Shown: piece after piece, positions 1-13,200 of the stretch
How the letters are laid out: every line of letters begins with the position of its first letter
How positions within the stretch are numbered: the first letter of the stretch is position 1
Origin: Auanema rhodensis
Lineage: Eukaryota; Nematoda; Chromadorea; Rhabditida; Rhabditidae
Assembly (NCBI GenBank): GCA_964057225.1
Contig: OZ059895.1
Coordinates: forward strand, 11,346,001 to 11,410,000
DNA: 64,000 bases
Direction of reading: 5' to 3'
Program-made: the position numbers and the translations under genes
The notes under the pieces: model-generated
What the model was told of the DNA's origin: nothing
What the model saw: the letters and a program-made list of their open reading frames with translations, nothing else
Databases searched by the model: none

Positions 1-51
1 GTTGAAAGTACGCCATGCCGCTGATTTTCAATTTTAACTCTTTTGTAACAA
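1..51 (+). repeat. Partial satellite monomer at the left edge
   Basis: These are the last 51 bases of a monomer, beginning inside the conserved 'ccacgttgaaagtacg' segment and ending just before the first complete copy. The array therefore continues to the left of the window. Confidence 0.95.
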
Positions 52-65
52 ATGTTTTCAATTTT
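25..65 (+). repeat. Internal direct repeat TTTTCAATTTT, 30 bp apart
   Basis: The 11-mer occurs at 25-35 and again at 55-65, spanning the point where I start the monomer, and this pair recurs at nearly every monomer junction. It may be a remnant of a shorter ancestral unit. Copies with 'ttttcgatttt' or 'tgtttgaatttt' have lost one member of the pair. Confidence 0.6.
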
Positions 66-365
66 CAAGCAGTTTTACTCAGATAGCTTAACCCAAGGCA
101 GCAAATTATCTTCAATATTAATTCTATCTTACAGTTATAAACCAATAGTTAATGAACCATCATCTTACCTTTACTGTTTCTATCTATTTCCTATCGAAAG
201 CAACTTTGTTCAAACACTATACAACTGTGAAACCTTTTTTAATTTCTTGTATTTGGAGCTCATAAGATTTGATATCATCGAGGGATCCAGATAGAACGTG
301 GAAAATTACATAACTAACATGAAATTGGGGAAAAATTATAACGAGGATAAGTATGTAAATCATTG

Positions 366-378
366 AATATCAGATATT
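366..378. other. Odd palindrome AATATCAGATATT, first instance
   Basis: Two six-base arms, AATATC and GATATT, surround a single A. The motif recurs at monomer position 315-327 in most full-length copies and is removed by the 105-bp deletion. Some copies break it, for example 'aatatcaaatatt' near 3049 and 'gcatatcag' near 16831. It could be a dyad protein-binding site or simply AT-rich chance. No function is claimed. Confidence 0.5.
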
Positions 379-449
379 TTTGCTTACAACTATACCACGT
401 TGTAAGTACGCCATGCCGCTGATTTTCAATTTTAACTCTTTTTTAACAA

Positions 450-847
450 ATGTTTTCAATTTTCAAGCAGTTTTACTTAGATAGCTCAACCCAAGGCAGC
501 AAATTATCTTCAATCTTATTTCTATCTTACAGATATAAACCAGTAGTTAATGAACCATCATCTTACCTTTACTATTTCTATCTATTTTCTATCGAAACCA
601 ACTTTGTTCAAAAACTATACAACTGTGAAACCTTTTTTAATTTCTTGTATTTGGAGCTCATAAGATTTGATATCATCGAGGGATCCAGATAGAACGTGGA
701 AAATTACATAACTAACATGAAATTGGGAAAAAATTATAACGAGGATAAGTATGTAAATCATTGAATATCAGATATTTTTGCTTACAACTATACCACGTTG
801 AAAGTACGCCATGCCGCTGATTTTCAATTTTAACTCTTTTGTAACAA
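450..847 (+). repeat. Reference 398-bp monomer with internal map
   Basis: This copy serves as the coordinate reference. Positions 1-14 are the start motif. Positions 31-170 are pyrimidine-rich on this strand, with repeated 'ctatctt' and 'atctatt' words. A T6 tract lies at 184-189. Three six-base palindromes follow: GAGCTC at 205-210, GATATC at 220-225 and GGATCC at 232-237. An A-rich tract (gggaaaaaatt) lies at 276-286. The odd palindrome AATATCAGATATT is at 315-327. The variable junction module is about 328-370, and TTTTCAATTTT occurs at the end of the unit and again just after the next start. About 120 of 398 bases are G or C. No CENP-B box (TTCG-N4-A-N2-CGGG) is visible on either strand. 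Confidence 0.9.
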
Positions 848-1140
848 ATGTTTTCAATTTTCAAGCAGTTTTACTCAGATAGCTTAACCCAAGGCAGCAA
901 ATTATCTTCAATATTAATTCTATCTTACAGATATAAACCAATAGTTAATGAACCATCATCTCACCTTTACTGTTTCTATCTATTTCCTATCGAAAGCAAC
1001 TTTGTTCAAACACTATACAACTGTGAAACCTTTTTTAATTTCTTGTATTTGGAGCTCATAAGATTTGATATCATTTACAACTATACCACGTTGAAAGTAC
1101 GCCATGCCGCTGATTTTCAATTTTAACTCTTTTGTAACGA
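848..1140 (+). repeat. Deleted 293-bp monomer, subtype a
   Basis: Reference positions 228-332 (105 bp) are missing. The join 'gatatcat|ttacaac' lies at 1074/1075. The lost segment contains GGATCC, the A-rich tract and the AATATCAGATATT palindrome. There is no or at most one base of homology at the ends. The rest of the copy is of the 'tatcgaaagcaac' subtype and is followed by 'cacgttgaaag'. Confidence 0.95.
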
Positions 1141-3129
1141 ATGTTTTCAATTTTCAAGCAGTTTTACTCAGATAGCTTAACCCAAGGCAGCAAATTATCT
1201 TCAATATTATTTTTATCTTACAGTTATAAACCAATAGTTAATGAACCATCATCTTACCCTCACCATTTCTATCTATTTCATATCGAAACCAACTTTGTTC
1301 AAAAACTATACGACTGTGAAACCTTTTTTAATTTCTTGTATTTGGAGCTCAAAAGATTTGATATCATTGAGGGATCCAGATAGAACATGGAAAATTACAT
1401 AACTAACATGAAATTGGGAAAAAATTATAACGAGGATAAGTATGTAATTCATTGAATATCAGATATTTTCGCTTACAACTATACCACGTTGTAAGTACGC
1501 CATGCCGCTGATTTTCAATTTTAACTCTTTTGTAACGAATGTTTTCAATTTTCAAGCAGTTTTACTCAGATAGCTTAACCCAAGGCAGCAAATTATCTTC
1601 AATATTATTTTTATCTTACAGTTATAAACCAATAGTTAATGAACCATTATCTTACCTTTACTGTTTCTATCTATTTCCTATCGAAAGCAACTTTGTTCAA
1701 ACACTATACAACTGTGAAACCTTTTTTAATTTCTTGTATTTGGAGCTCATAAGATTTGATATCATCGAGGGATCCAGATAGAACGTGGAAAATTACATAA
1801 CTAACATGAAATTGGGAAAAAATTATAACGAGGATAAGTATGTAAATCATTGAATATCAGATATTTTTGCTTACAACTATACCACGTTGTAAGTAAGCCA
1901 TGCCGCTGATTTTCAATTTTAACTCTTTTGTAACGAATGTTTTCAATTTTCAAGCAGTTTTACTCAGATAGCTTAACCCAAGACAGCAAATTATCTTCAA
2001 TATTATTTCTATCTTACAGTTATAAACGAATAGTTAATGAACCATTATCTTACCTTTACTGTTTCTATCTATTTCCTATCGAAAGCAACTTTGTTCAAAC
2101 ACTATACAACTGTGAAACCTTTTTTAATTTCTTGTATTTGGAGCTCATAAGATTTGATATCATCGAGGGATCCAGATAGAACGTGGAAAATTACGTAACT
2201 AACATGAAATTGGAAAAAACTATAACGAGGATAAGTATGTGAATCATTGAATATCAGATATTTTTGCTTACAACTATACCACGTTGTAAGTACGCCATGC
2301 CGCTGATTTTCAATTTTAACTCTTTTTTAACAAATGTTTTCAATTTTCAAGCAGTTTTACTTAGATAGCTCAACCCAAGGCAGCAAATTATCTTCAATAT
2401 TATTTTTATCTTACAGTTATAAACCAATAGTTAATGAACCATTATCTTACCTTTACTGTTTCTATCTATTTCCTATCGAAAGCAACTTTGTTCAAACACT
2501 ATACGACTGTGAAACCTTTTTTAATTTCTTGTATTTGGAGCTCAAAAGATTTGATATCATTGAGGGATCCAGATAGAACATGGAAAATTACATAACTAAC
2601 ATGAAATTGGGAAAAAATTATAACGAGGATAAGTATGTAATTCATTGAATATCAGATATTTTCGCTTAGGACCATACCACGTTGAAAGTACGCCATGCCG
2701 CTGATTTTCAATTTTAACTCTTTTGTAACGAATGTTTTCAATTTTCAAGCAGTTTTACTCAGATAGCTTAACCCAAGACAGCAAATTATCTTCAATATTA
2801 TTTCTATCTTACAGTTATAAACGAATAGTTAATGAACCATTATCTTACCTTTACTGTTTCTATCTATTTCCTATCGAAAGCAACTTTGTTCAAACACTAT
2901 ACAACTGTGAAACCTTTTTTAATTTCTTGTATTTGGAGCTCATAAGATTTGATATCATTGAGGGATCCAGATAGAACATGGAAAATTACATAACTAACAT
3001 GAAATTGGGAAAAAATTATAACGAGGATAAGTATGTAATTCATTGAATATCAAATATTTTCGCTTAGGACCATACCACGTTGAAAGTACGCCATGCCGCT
3101 GATTTTCAATTTTAACTCTTTTGTAACAA

Positions 3130-3422
3130 ATGTTTTCAATTTTCAAGCAGTTTTACTCAGATAGCTTAACCCAAGGCAGCAAATTATCTTCAATATTAAT
3201 TCTATCTTACAGTTATAAACCAATAGTTAATGAACCATCATCTTACCTTTACTGTTTCTATCTATTTCCTATCGAAAGCAACTTTGTTCAAACACTATAC
3301 AACTGTGAAACCTTTTTTAATTTCTTGTATTTGGAGCTCATAAGATTTGATATCATTTACAACTATACCACGTTGAAAGTACGCCATGCCGCTGATTTTC
3401 AATTTTAACTCTTTTGTAACAA
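3130..3422 (+). repeat. Deleted 293-bp monomer, subtype a (second copy)
   Basis: The same 105-bp deletion as in the 848 copy, with the join at 3356/3357. Subtype and flanking monomers also match, so this is its higher-order repeat partner 2,282 bp away. Confidence 0.95.
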
Positions 3423-6400
3423 ATGTTTTCAATTTTCAAGCAGTTTTACTCAGATAGCTTAACCCAAGGCAGCAAATTATCTTCAATATTATTTTTATCT
3501 TACAGTTATAAACCAATAGTTAATGAACCATCATCTTACCCTCACCATTTCTATCTATTTCATATCGAAACCAACTTTGTTCAAAAACTATACGACTGTG
3601 AAACCTTTTTTAATTTCTTGTATTTGGAGCTCAAAAGATTTGATATCATTGAGGGATCCAGATAGAACATGGAAAATTACATAACTAACATGAAATTGGG
3701 AAAAAATTATAACGAGGATAAGTATGTAATTCATTGAATATCAGATATTTTCGCTTAGGACCATACCACGTTGAAAGTACGCCATGCCGCTGATTTTCAA
3801 TTTTAACTCTTTTGTAACGAATGTTTCCAATTTTCAAGCAGTTTTACTCAGATAGCTTAACCCAAGGCAGCAAATTATCTTCAATATTATTTTTATCTTA
3901 CAGTTATAAACCAATAGTTAATGAACCATCATCTTACCCTTACCATTTCTATCTATTTCATATCGAAACCAACTTTGTTCAAAAACTATACGACTGTGAA
4001 ACCTTTTTTAATTTCTTGTATTTGGAGCTCAAAAGATTTGATATCATTGAGGGATCCAGATAGAACGTGGAAAATTACATAACTAACATGAAATTGGGAA
4101 AAAATTATAACGAGGATAAGTATGTAAATCATTGAATATCAGATATTTTTGCTTACAACTATACCACGTTGTAAGTACGCCATGCCGCTGATTTTCAATT
4201 TTAACTCTTTTGTAACGAATGTTTTCAATTTTCAAGCAGTTTTACTCAGATAGCTTAACCCAAGACAGCAAATTATCTTCAATATTATTTCTATCTTACA
4301 GTTATAAACGAATAGTTAATGAACCATTATCTTACCTTTACTGTTTCTATCTATTTCCTATCGAAAGCAACTTTGTTCAAACACTATACAACTGTGAAAC
4401 CTTTTTTAATTTCTTGTATTTGGAGCTCATAAGATTTGATATCATTGAGGGATCCAGATAGAACGTGGAAAATTACGTAACTAACATGAAATTGGAAAAA
4501 ACTATAACGAGGATAAGTATGTGAATCATTGAATATCAAATATTTTCGCTTAGGACCATACCACGTTGAAAGTACGCCATGCCGCTGATTTTCAATTTTA
4601 ACTCTTTTGTAACAAATGTTTTCAATTTTCAAGCAGTTTTACCCAGATAGCTTAACCCAAGGCAGCAAATTATCTTCAATATTAATTCTATCTTACAGTT
4701 ATAAACCAATAGTTAATGAACCATCATCTTACCCTTACCATTTCTATCTATTTCATATCGAAACCAACTTTGTTCAAAAACTATACGACTGTGAAACCTT
4801 TTTTAATTTCTTGTATTTGGAGCTCAAAAGATTTGATATCATTGAGGGATCCAGATAGAACATGGAAAATTACATAACTAACATGAAATTGGGAAAAAAT
4901 TATAACGAGGATAAGTATGTAATTCATTGAATATCAGATATTTTCGCTTAGGACCATACCACGTTGAAAGTACGCCATGCCGCTGATTTTCAATTTTAAC
5001 TCTTTTGTAACGAATGTTTTCAATTTTCAAGCAGTTTTACTCAGATAGCTTAACCCAAGGCAGCAAATTATCTACAATATTATTTTTATCTTACAGTTAT
5101 AAACCAATAGTTAATGAACCATCATCTTACCCTTACCATTTCTATCTATTTCATATCGAAACCAACTTTGTTCAAAAACTATACGACTGTGAAACCTTTT
5201 TTAATTTCTTGTATTTGGAGCTCAAAAGATTTGATATCATTGAGGGATCCAGATAGAACGTGGAAAATTACATAACTAACATGAAATTGGGAAAAAATTA
5301 TAACAAGGATAAGTATGTAAATCATTGAATATCAGATATTTTTGCTTACAACTATACCACGTTGTAAGTACGCCATGCCGCTGATTTTCAATTTTAACTC
5401 TTTTGTAACGAATGTTTTCAATTTTCAAGCAGTTTTACTCAGATAGCTTAACCCAAGACAGCAAATTATCTTCAATATTATTTCTATCTTACAGTTATAA
5501 ACGAATAGTTAATGAACCATTATCTTACCTTTATTGTTTCTATCTATTTCCTATCGAAAGCAACTTTGTTCAAACACTATACAACTGTGAAACCTTTTTT
5601 AATTTCTTGTATTTGGAGCTCATAAGATTTGATATCATTGAGGGATCCAGATAGAACGTGGAAAATTACGTAACTAACATGAAATTGGAAAAAACTATAA
5701 CGAGGATAAGTATGTGAATCATTGAATATCAAATATTTTCGCTTAGGACCATACCACGTTGAAAGTACGCCATGCCGCTGATTTTCAATTTTAACTCTTT
5801 TGTAACAAATGTTTTCAATTTTCAAGCAGTTTTACTCAGATAGCTTAACCCAAGGCAGCAAATTATCTTCAATATTATTTTTATCTTACAGTTATAAACC
5901 AATAGTTAATGAACCATCATCTTACCCTTACCATTTCTATCTATTTCATATCGAAACCAACTTTGTTCAAAAACTATACGACTGTGAAACCTTTTTTAAT
6001 TTCTTGTATTTGGAGCTCAAAAGATTTTATATCATTGGGGGATCCAGATAAAACGTGGAAAATTACATAACTAACATGAAATTGGGAAAAAATTATAACG
6101 AGGATAAGTATGTAAATCATTGAATATCAGATATTTTTGCTTACAACTATACCACGTTGTAAGTACGCCATGCCGCTGATTTTCAATTTTAACTCTTTTG
6201 TAACGAATGTTTTCAATTTTCAAGCAGTTTTACTCAGATAGCTTAACCCAAGACAGCAAATTATCTTCAATATTATTTCTATCTTACAGTTATAAACGAA
6301 TAGTTAATGAACCATCATCTTACCTTTACTGTTTCTATCTATTTCCTATCGAAAGCAACTTTGTTCAAACACTATACAACTGTGAAACCTTTTTTAATTT

Positions 6401-7001
6401 CTTGTATTTGGAGCTCATAAGATTTGATATCATTGAGGGATCCAGATAGAACGTGGAAAATTACGTAACTAACATGAAATTGGAAAAAACTATAACGAGG
6501 ATAAGTATGTGAATCATTGAATATCAAATATTTTCGCTTAGGACCATACCACGTTGAAAGTACGCCATGCCGCTGATTTTCAATTTTAACTCTTTTGTAA
6601 CAAATGTTTTCAATTTTCAAGCAGTTTTACTCAGATAGCTTAACCCAAGGCAGCAAATTATCTTCAATATTAATTCTATCTTACAGTTATAAACCAATAG
6701 TTAATGAACCATCATCTTACCTTTACTGTTTCTATCTATTTCCTATCGAAAGCAACTTTGTTCAAACACTATACAACTGTGAAACCTTTTTTAATTTCTT
6801 GTATTTGGAGCTCATAAGATTTGATATCATCGAGGGATCCAGATAGAACGTGGAAAATTACATAACTAACATGAAATTGGGGAAAAATTATAACGAGGAT
6901 AAGTATGTAAATCATTGAATATCAGATATTTTTGCTTACAACTATACCACGTTGTAAGTACGCCATGCCGCTGATTTTCAATTTTAACTCTTTTTTAACA
7001 A

Positions 7002-7294
7002 ATGTTTTCAATTTTCAAGCAGTTTTACTTAGATAGCTCAACCCAAGGCAGCAAATTATCTTCAATCTTATTTCTATCTTACAGATATAAACCAGTAGTT
7101 AATGAACCATCATCTTACCTTTACTATTTCTATCTATTTTCTATCGAAACCAACTTTGTTCAAAAACTATACAACTGTGAAACCTTTTTTAATTTCTTGT
7201 ATTTGGAGCTCATAAGATTTGATATCATTTACAACTATACCACGTTGTAAGTACGCCATGCCGCTGATTTTCAATTTTAACTCTTTTGTAACAA
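7002..7294 (+). repeat. Deleted 293-bp monomer, subtype b
   Basis: The join is the same as in the 848 copy (at 7228/7229), but the body belongs to another subtype: 'cagatataaaccagtag' and 'tatcgaaaccaac', followed by 'cacgttgtaag'. Full-length copies of this body also exist, for example at 450. Confidence 0.95.
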
Positions 7295-8487
7295 ATGTTT
7301 TCAATTTTCAAGCAGCTTTACTTAGATAGCTCAACCCAAGGCAGCAATTTATCTTCAATATTATTTCTATCTTACAGTTATAAACCAATAGTTAATGAAC
7401 CATCATCTTACCCTTACCATTTCTATCTATTTCATATCGAAACCAACTTTGTTCAAAAACTATACGACTGTGAAACCTTTTTTAATTTCTTGTATTTGGA
7501 GCTCAAAAGATTTGATATCATTGAGGGATCCAGATAGAACGTGGAAAATTACATAACTAACATGAAATTGGGAAAAAATTATAACGAGGATAAGTATGTA
7601 AATCATTGAATATCAGATATTTTTGCTTACAACTATACCACGTTGTTAGTACGCCATGCCGCTGATTTTCAATTTTAACTCTTTTGTAACGAATGTTTTC
7701 AATTTTCAAGCAGTTTTACTCAGATAGCTTAACCCAAGGCAGCAAATTATCTTCAATATTATTTCTATCTTACAGTTATAAACGAATAGTTAATGAACCA
7801 TCATCTTACCTTTACTGTTTCTATCTATTTCCTATCGAAAGCAACTTTGTTCAAACACTATACAACTGTGAAACCTTTTTTAATTTCTTGTATTTGGAGC
7901 TCATAAGATTTGATATCATTGAGGGATCCAGATAGAACGTGGAAAATTACGTAACTAACATGAAATTGGAAAAAACTATAACGAGGATAAGTATGTGAAT
8001 CATTGAATATCAAATATTTTCGCTTAGGACCATACCACGTTGAAAGTACGCCATGCCGCTGATTTTCAATTTTAACTCTTTTGTAACAAATGTTTTCAAT
8101 TTTCAAGCAGTTTTACTCAGATAGCTTAACCCAAGGCAGCAAATTATCTTTAATATTAATTCTATCTTACAGTTATAAACCAATAGTTAATGAACCATCA
8201 TCTTACCTTTACTGTTTCTATCTATTTCCTATCGAAAGCAACTTTGTTCAAACACTATACAACTGTGAAACCTTTTTTAATTTCTTGTATTTGGAGCTCA
8301 TAAGATTTGATATCATCGAGGGATCCAGATAGAACGTGGAAAATTACATAACTAACATGAAATTGGGGAAAAATTATAACGAGGATAAGTATGTAAATCA
8401 TTGAATATCAGATATTTTTGCTTACAACTATACCACGTTGTAAGTACGCCATGCCGCTGATTTTCAATTTTAACTCTTTTTTAACAA

Positions 8488-8780
8488 ATGTTTTCAATTT
8501 TCAAGCAGTTTTACTTAGATAGCTCAACCCAAGGCAGCAAATTATCTTCAATCTTATTTCTATCTTACAGATATAAACCAGTAGTTAATGAACCATCATC
8601 TTACCTTTACTATTTCTATCTATTTTCTATCGAAACCAACTTTGTTCAAAAACTATACAACTGTGAAACCTTTTTTAATTTCTTGTATTTGGAGCTCATA
8701 AGATTTGATATCATTTACAACTATACCACGTTGTAAGTACGCCATGCCGCTGATTTTCAATTTTAACTCTTTTGTAACAA
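8488..8780 (+). repeat. Deleted 293-bp monomer, subtype b (second copy)
   Basis: The join is at 8714/8715. It lies 1,486 bp after the 7002 copy with matching neighbours on both sides, as part of a four-monomer higher-order repeat. Confidence 0.95.
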
Positions 8781-9971
8781 ATGTTTTCAATTTTCAAGCA
8801 GCTTTACTTAGATAGCTCAACCCAAGGCAGCAATTTATCTTCAATATTATTTCTATCTTACAGTTATAAACCAATAGTTAATGAACCATCATCTTACCCT
8901 TACCATTTCTATCTATTTCATATCGAAACCAACTTTGTTCAAAAACTATACGAATGTGAAACCTTTTTTAATTTCTTGTATTTGGAGCTCAAAAGATTTG
9001 ATATCATTGAGGGATCCAGATAGAACGTGGAAAATTACATAACTAACATGAAATTGGAAAAAACTATAACGAGGATAAGTATGTGAATCATTGAATATCA
9101 GATATTTTCGCTTAGGACCATACCACGTTGAAAGTACGCCATGCCGCTGATTTTCAATTTTAACTCTTTTGTAACGAATGTTTTCAATTTTCAAGCAGTT
9201 TTACTCAGATAGCTTAACCCAAGGCAGCAAATTATCTTCAATATTATTTTTATCTTACAGTTATAAACCAATAGTTAATGAACCATCATCTTACCCTTAC
9301 CATTTCTATCTATTTCATATCGAAACCAACTTTGTTCAAAAACTATACGACTGTGAAACCTTTTTTAATTTCTTGTATTTGGAGCTCAAAAGATTTGATA
9401 TCATTGAGGGATCCAGATAGAACGTGGAAAATTACATAACTAACATGAAATTGGAAAAAACTATAACGAGGATAAGTATGTGAATCATTGAATATCAGAT
9501 ATTTTCGCTTAGGACCATACCACGTTGAAAGTACGCCATGCCGCTGATTTTCAATTTTAACTCTTTTGCAACAAATGTTTTCAATTTTCAAGCAGTTTTA
9601 CTCAGATAGCTTAACCCAAGGCAGCAAATTATCTTCAATATTATTTCGATCTTACAGTTATAAACCAGTAGTTAATGAACGATCATCTTACCTTCACTGT
9701 TTCTATCTATTTTCTATCAAAAGAAACATTGTTTAAACACTATACAACTGTGAAACCTTTTTTAATTTCTTGTATTTGGAGCTCAAAAGATTTGATATCA
9801 TTGAGGGATCCAGATAGAACGTGGAAAATTACGTAACTAACATGAAATTGGAAAAAACTATAACGAGGATAAGTATGTGAATCATTAAATATCAGATATT
9901 TTTGCTTACAACTATACCACGTTGTAAGTACGCCATGCCGCTGATTTTCAATTTTAACTCTTCTGTAACAA

Positions 9972-10264
9972 ATGTTTTCAATTTTCAAGCAGTTTTACTT
10001 AGATAGCTCAACCCAAGGCAGCAAATTATCTTCAATCTTATTTCTATCTTACAGATATAAACCAGTAGTTAATGAACCATCATCTTACCTTTACTATTTC
10101 TATCTATTTCCTATCGAAACCAACTTTGTTCAAAAACTATACAACTGTGAAACCTTTTTTAATTTCTTGTATTTGGAGCTCATAAGATTTGATATCATTT
10201 ACAACTATACCACGTTGTAAGTACGCCATGCCGCTGATTTTCAATTTTAACTCTTTTGTAACAA
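9972..10264 (+). repeat. Deleted 293-bp monomer, subtype b (third copy)
   Basis: The join is at 10198/10199. It lies 1,484 bp after the 8488 copy. It differs in 'tctatttcctatcg' versus 'tctattttctatcg', so it is not an exact copy. Confidence 0.95.
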
Positions 10265-13200
10265 ATGTTTTCAATTTTCAAGCAGCTTTACTTAGATAGC
10301 TCAACCCAAGGCAGCAATTTATCTTCAATATTATTTCTATCTTACAGTTATAAACCAATAGTTAATGAACCATCATCTTACCTTTACTGTTTCTATCTAT
10401 TTCCTATCGAAAGCAACTTTGTTCAAACACTATACAACTGTGAAACCTTTTTTATTTTCTTGTATTTGGAGCTCATAAGTTTTGATATCATCGAGGGATC
10501 CAGATAGAACGTGGAAAATTACATAACTAACATGAAATTGGAAAAAACTATAACGAGGATAAGTATGTTAATCATTGAATATCAGATATTTTCGCTTAGG
10601 ACCATACCACGTTGAAAGTACGCCATGCCGCTGATTTTCAATTTTAACTCTTCTGTAACAAATGTTTTCAATTTCCAAGCAGTTTTACTTAGATAACTCA
10701 ACCCAAGGCAGCAAATTATCTTCAATCTTATTTCTATCTTACAGTTATAAACCAGTAGTGAATGAACCATCATCTTACCTTCACTGTTTCTATCTATTTT
10801 CTATCAAAAGAAACATTGTTTAAACACTATACAACTGTGAAACCTTTTTTAATTTCTTGTATTTGGAGCTCTTAAGATTTGATATCATTGAGGAATCCAG
10901 ATAGAACGTGGAAAATTACGTAACTAACATGAAATTGGAAAAAACTATAACGAGGATAAGTATGCGAAACATTGAATATCAGATATTTTTGCTTACAACT
11001 ATACCACGTTGAAAGTACGGCATGCGGCTGATTTTCAATTTTAACTCTTCTGTAACAAATGTTTTCAATTTTCAAGCAGTTTTACTCAGATAGCTTAACC
11101 CAAGGCAGCAATTTATCTTCAATCTTATTTCTATCTTACAGTTATAAACCATTAGTTAATGAACCATCATCTTACCTTCACTATTTCTATCTATTTCCTA
11201 TCAAAACCAACTTTATCCAAAAACTATACAACTGAGAAGCCTTTTTTAATTCGTTGTATTTGGAGCTCATAAGATTTGATATCATTGAGGGATCCAGATA
11301 GAACGTGGAAAATTACATAACTAACATGAAATTGGGAAAAAATTATAACGAGGATAAGTATGTGAAACATTGAATATCAGATATTTTCGCTTAGGACCAT
11401 ACCACGTTGAAAGTACGGCATGCGGTTGATTTTCAATTTTAACTCTTCTGTAACAAATGTTTTCAATTTTCAAGCAGTTTTACTTAGATAGCTCAACCCA
11501 AGGCAGCAAATTATCTTCAATCTTATTTCTATCTTACAGTTATAAACCAGTAGTGAATGAACCATCATCTTACCTTCACTGTTTCTATCTATTTTCTATC
11601 GAAAGAAACATTGTTTAAACACTATACAACTGTGAAACCTTTTTTAATTTCTTGTATTTGGAGCTCTTAAGATTTGATATCATTGAGGAATCCAGATAGA
11701 ACGTGGAAAATTACGTAACTAACATGAAATTGGAAAAAACTATAACGAGGATAAGTATGCGAAACATTGAATATCAGATATTTTTGCTTACAACTATACC
11801 ACGTTGAAAGTACGGCATGCGGCTGATTTTCAATTTTAACTCTTCTGTAACAAATGTTTTCAATTTTCAAGCAGTTTTACTCAGATAGCTTAACCCAAGG
11901 CAGCAATTTATCTTCAATCTTATTTCTATCTTACAGTTATAAACCATTAGTTAATGAACCATCATCTTACCTTCACTATTTCTATCTATTTCCTATCAAA
12001 ACCAACTTTATTCAAAAACTATACAACTGAGAAGCCTTTTTTAATTCGTTGTATTTGGAGCTCATAAGATTTGATATCAATGTGGGATCCAGATAGAACG
12101 TGGAAAATTACATAACTAACATGAAATTGGGAAAAAATTATAACGAGGATAAGTATGTGAAACATTGAATATCAGATATTTTCGCTTAGGACCATACCAC
12201 GTTGAAAGTACGGCATGCGGTTGATTTTCAATTTTAACTCTTCTGTAACAAATGTTTTCAATTTTCACAGCAGTTTTACTTAGATAGCTCAACCCAAGGA
12301 AGCAAATTATCTTCAATCTTATTTCTATCTTACAGTTATAAACCAGTAGTGAATGAACCATCATCTTACCTTCACTGTTTCTATCTATTTTCTATCAAAA
12401 GAAACATTCTTTAAACACTATACAACTGTGAAACCTTTTTTAATTTCTTGTATTTGAAGCTCAAAAGATTTGATATCATCGAGGGATCCAGATAGAACGT
12501 GGAAAATTACGTAACTAACATGAAATTGGAAAAAACTATAACGAGGATAAGTATGTGAATCATTGAATATCAGATATTTTCGCTTAGGACCAAACCACGT
12601 TGAAAGTACGCCATGCCGCTGATTTTCAATTTTAACTCTTTTGTAACAAATGTTTTCAATTTTCAAGCAGTTTTACTCAGATAGCTTAACCCAAGGCAGC
12701 AAATTATCTTCAATATTATTTCTATCTTACAGTTATAAACCAGTAGTAAATGAACCATCATCTTACCTTCACTGTTTCTATCTATTTTCTATCAAAAGAA
12801 ACATTGTTTAAACACTATACAACTGTGAAACCTTTTTTAATTTCTTGTATTTGGAGCTCATAAGATTTGATATCATCGAGGGATCCAGATAGAACGTGGA
12901 AAATTACGTAACTAACATGAAATTGGAAAAAACTATAACGAGGATAAGTATGTGAATCATTGAATATCAGATATTTTCGCTTAGGACCATACCACGTTGA
13001 AAGTACGCCATGCCGCTGATTTTCAATTTTAACTCTTTTGTAACTAATGTTTTCAATATTCAAGCAGTTTTACTCAGATAGCTTAACCCAAGGCAGCAAA
13101 TTATCTTCAATATTATTTCTATCTTACAGTTATAAACCAATGGTTAATGAACCATCATCTTACCTTTACTGTTTCTATCTATTTTCTATCAGAACAAATA

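Larger units (their letters stand above)
848..4480 (+). repeat. Higher-order repeat, 2,282-bp period (six monomers, one deleted)
   Basis: The two subtype a deleted monomers (848 and 3130) lie 2,282 bp apart. The next copies, 1141 and 3423, match in every variant I compared. The 1937 and 4219 copies also pair (both 'cccaagacagc', 'ataaacgaatag'), while 1539 and 3821 diverge in their second halves. Beyond about 4,480 the correspondence fades. The pattern reads as one block duplication later altered by local exchange. Confidence 0.65.
6604..9574 (+). repeat. Higher-order repeat, about 1,486-bp period (four monomers, one deleted)
   Basis: Blocks 6604-8089 and 8090-9574 correspond monomer by monomer: a full 'tatcgaaagcaac' copy, a subtype b deleted copy, a 'cagctttacttag' copy, and a fourth. 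The fourth members (7693 and 9178) differ. A further partial repetition follows with the deleted copy at 9972 and the 'cagctttacttag' copy at 10265. Confidence 0.75.
52..10661 (+). repeat. Array domain A: monomers 1-28
   Basis: Monomer starts: 52, 450, 848, 1141, 1539, 1937, 2334, 2732, 3130, 3423, 3821, 4219, 4616, 5014, 5412, 5809, 6207, 6604, 7002, 7295, 7693, 8090, 8488, 8781, 9178, 9575, 9972 and 10265. The domain is marked by 'tatcgaaagcaac' or 'tatcgaaaccaac' copies, by 'tacgactg', and by five of the six 293-bp monomers. The GGCATGCGG variant that dominates the next domain is absent; its first occurrence is near 11,017. Copies starting at 4219, 5412 and 6207 are close relatives sharing 'cccaagacagc' and 'ataaacgaatag', which indicates local duplication of two- and three-monomer blocks. 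The domain boundary is a change in variant mix, not a physical break. Confidence 0.8.

Noticed and set aside
186-245. Rho-independent terminator at the T6 tract
   Set aside because: No GC-rich hairpin precedes the T run, and the context is eukaryotic satellite.
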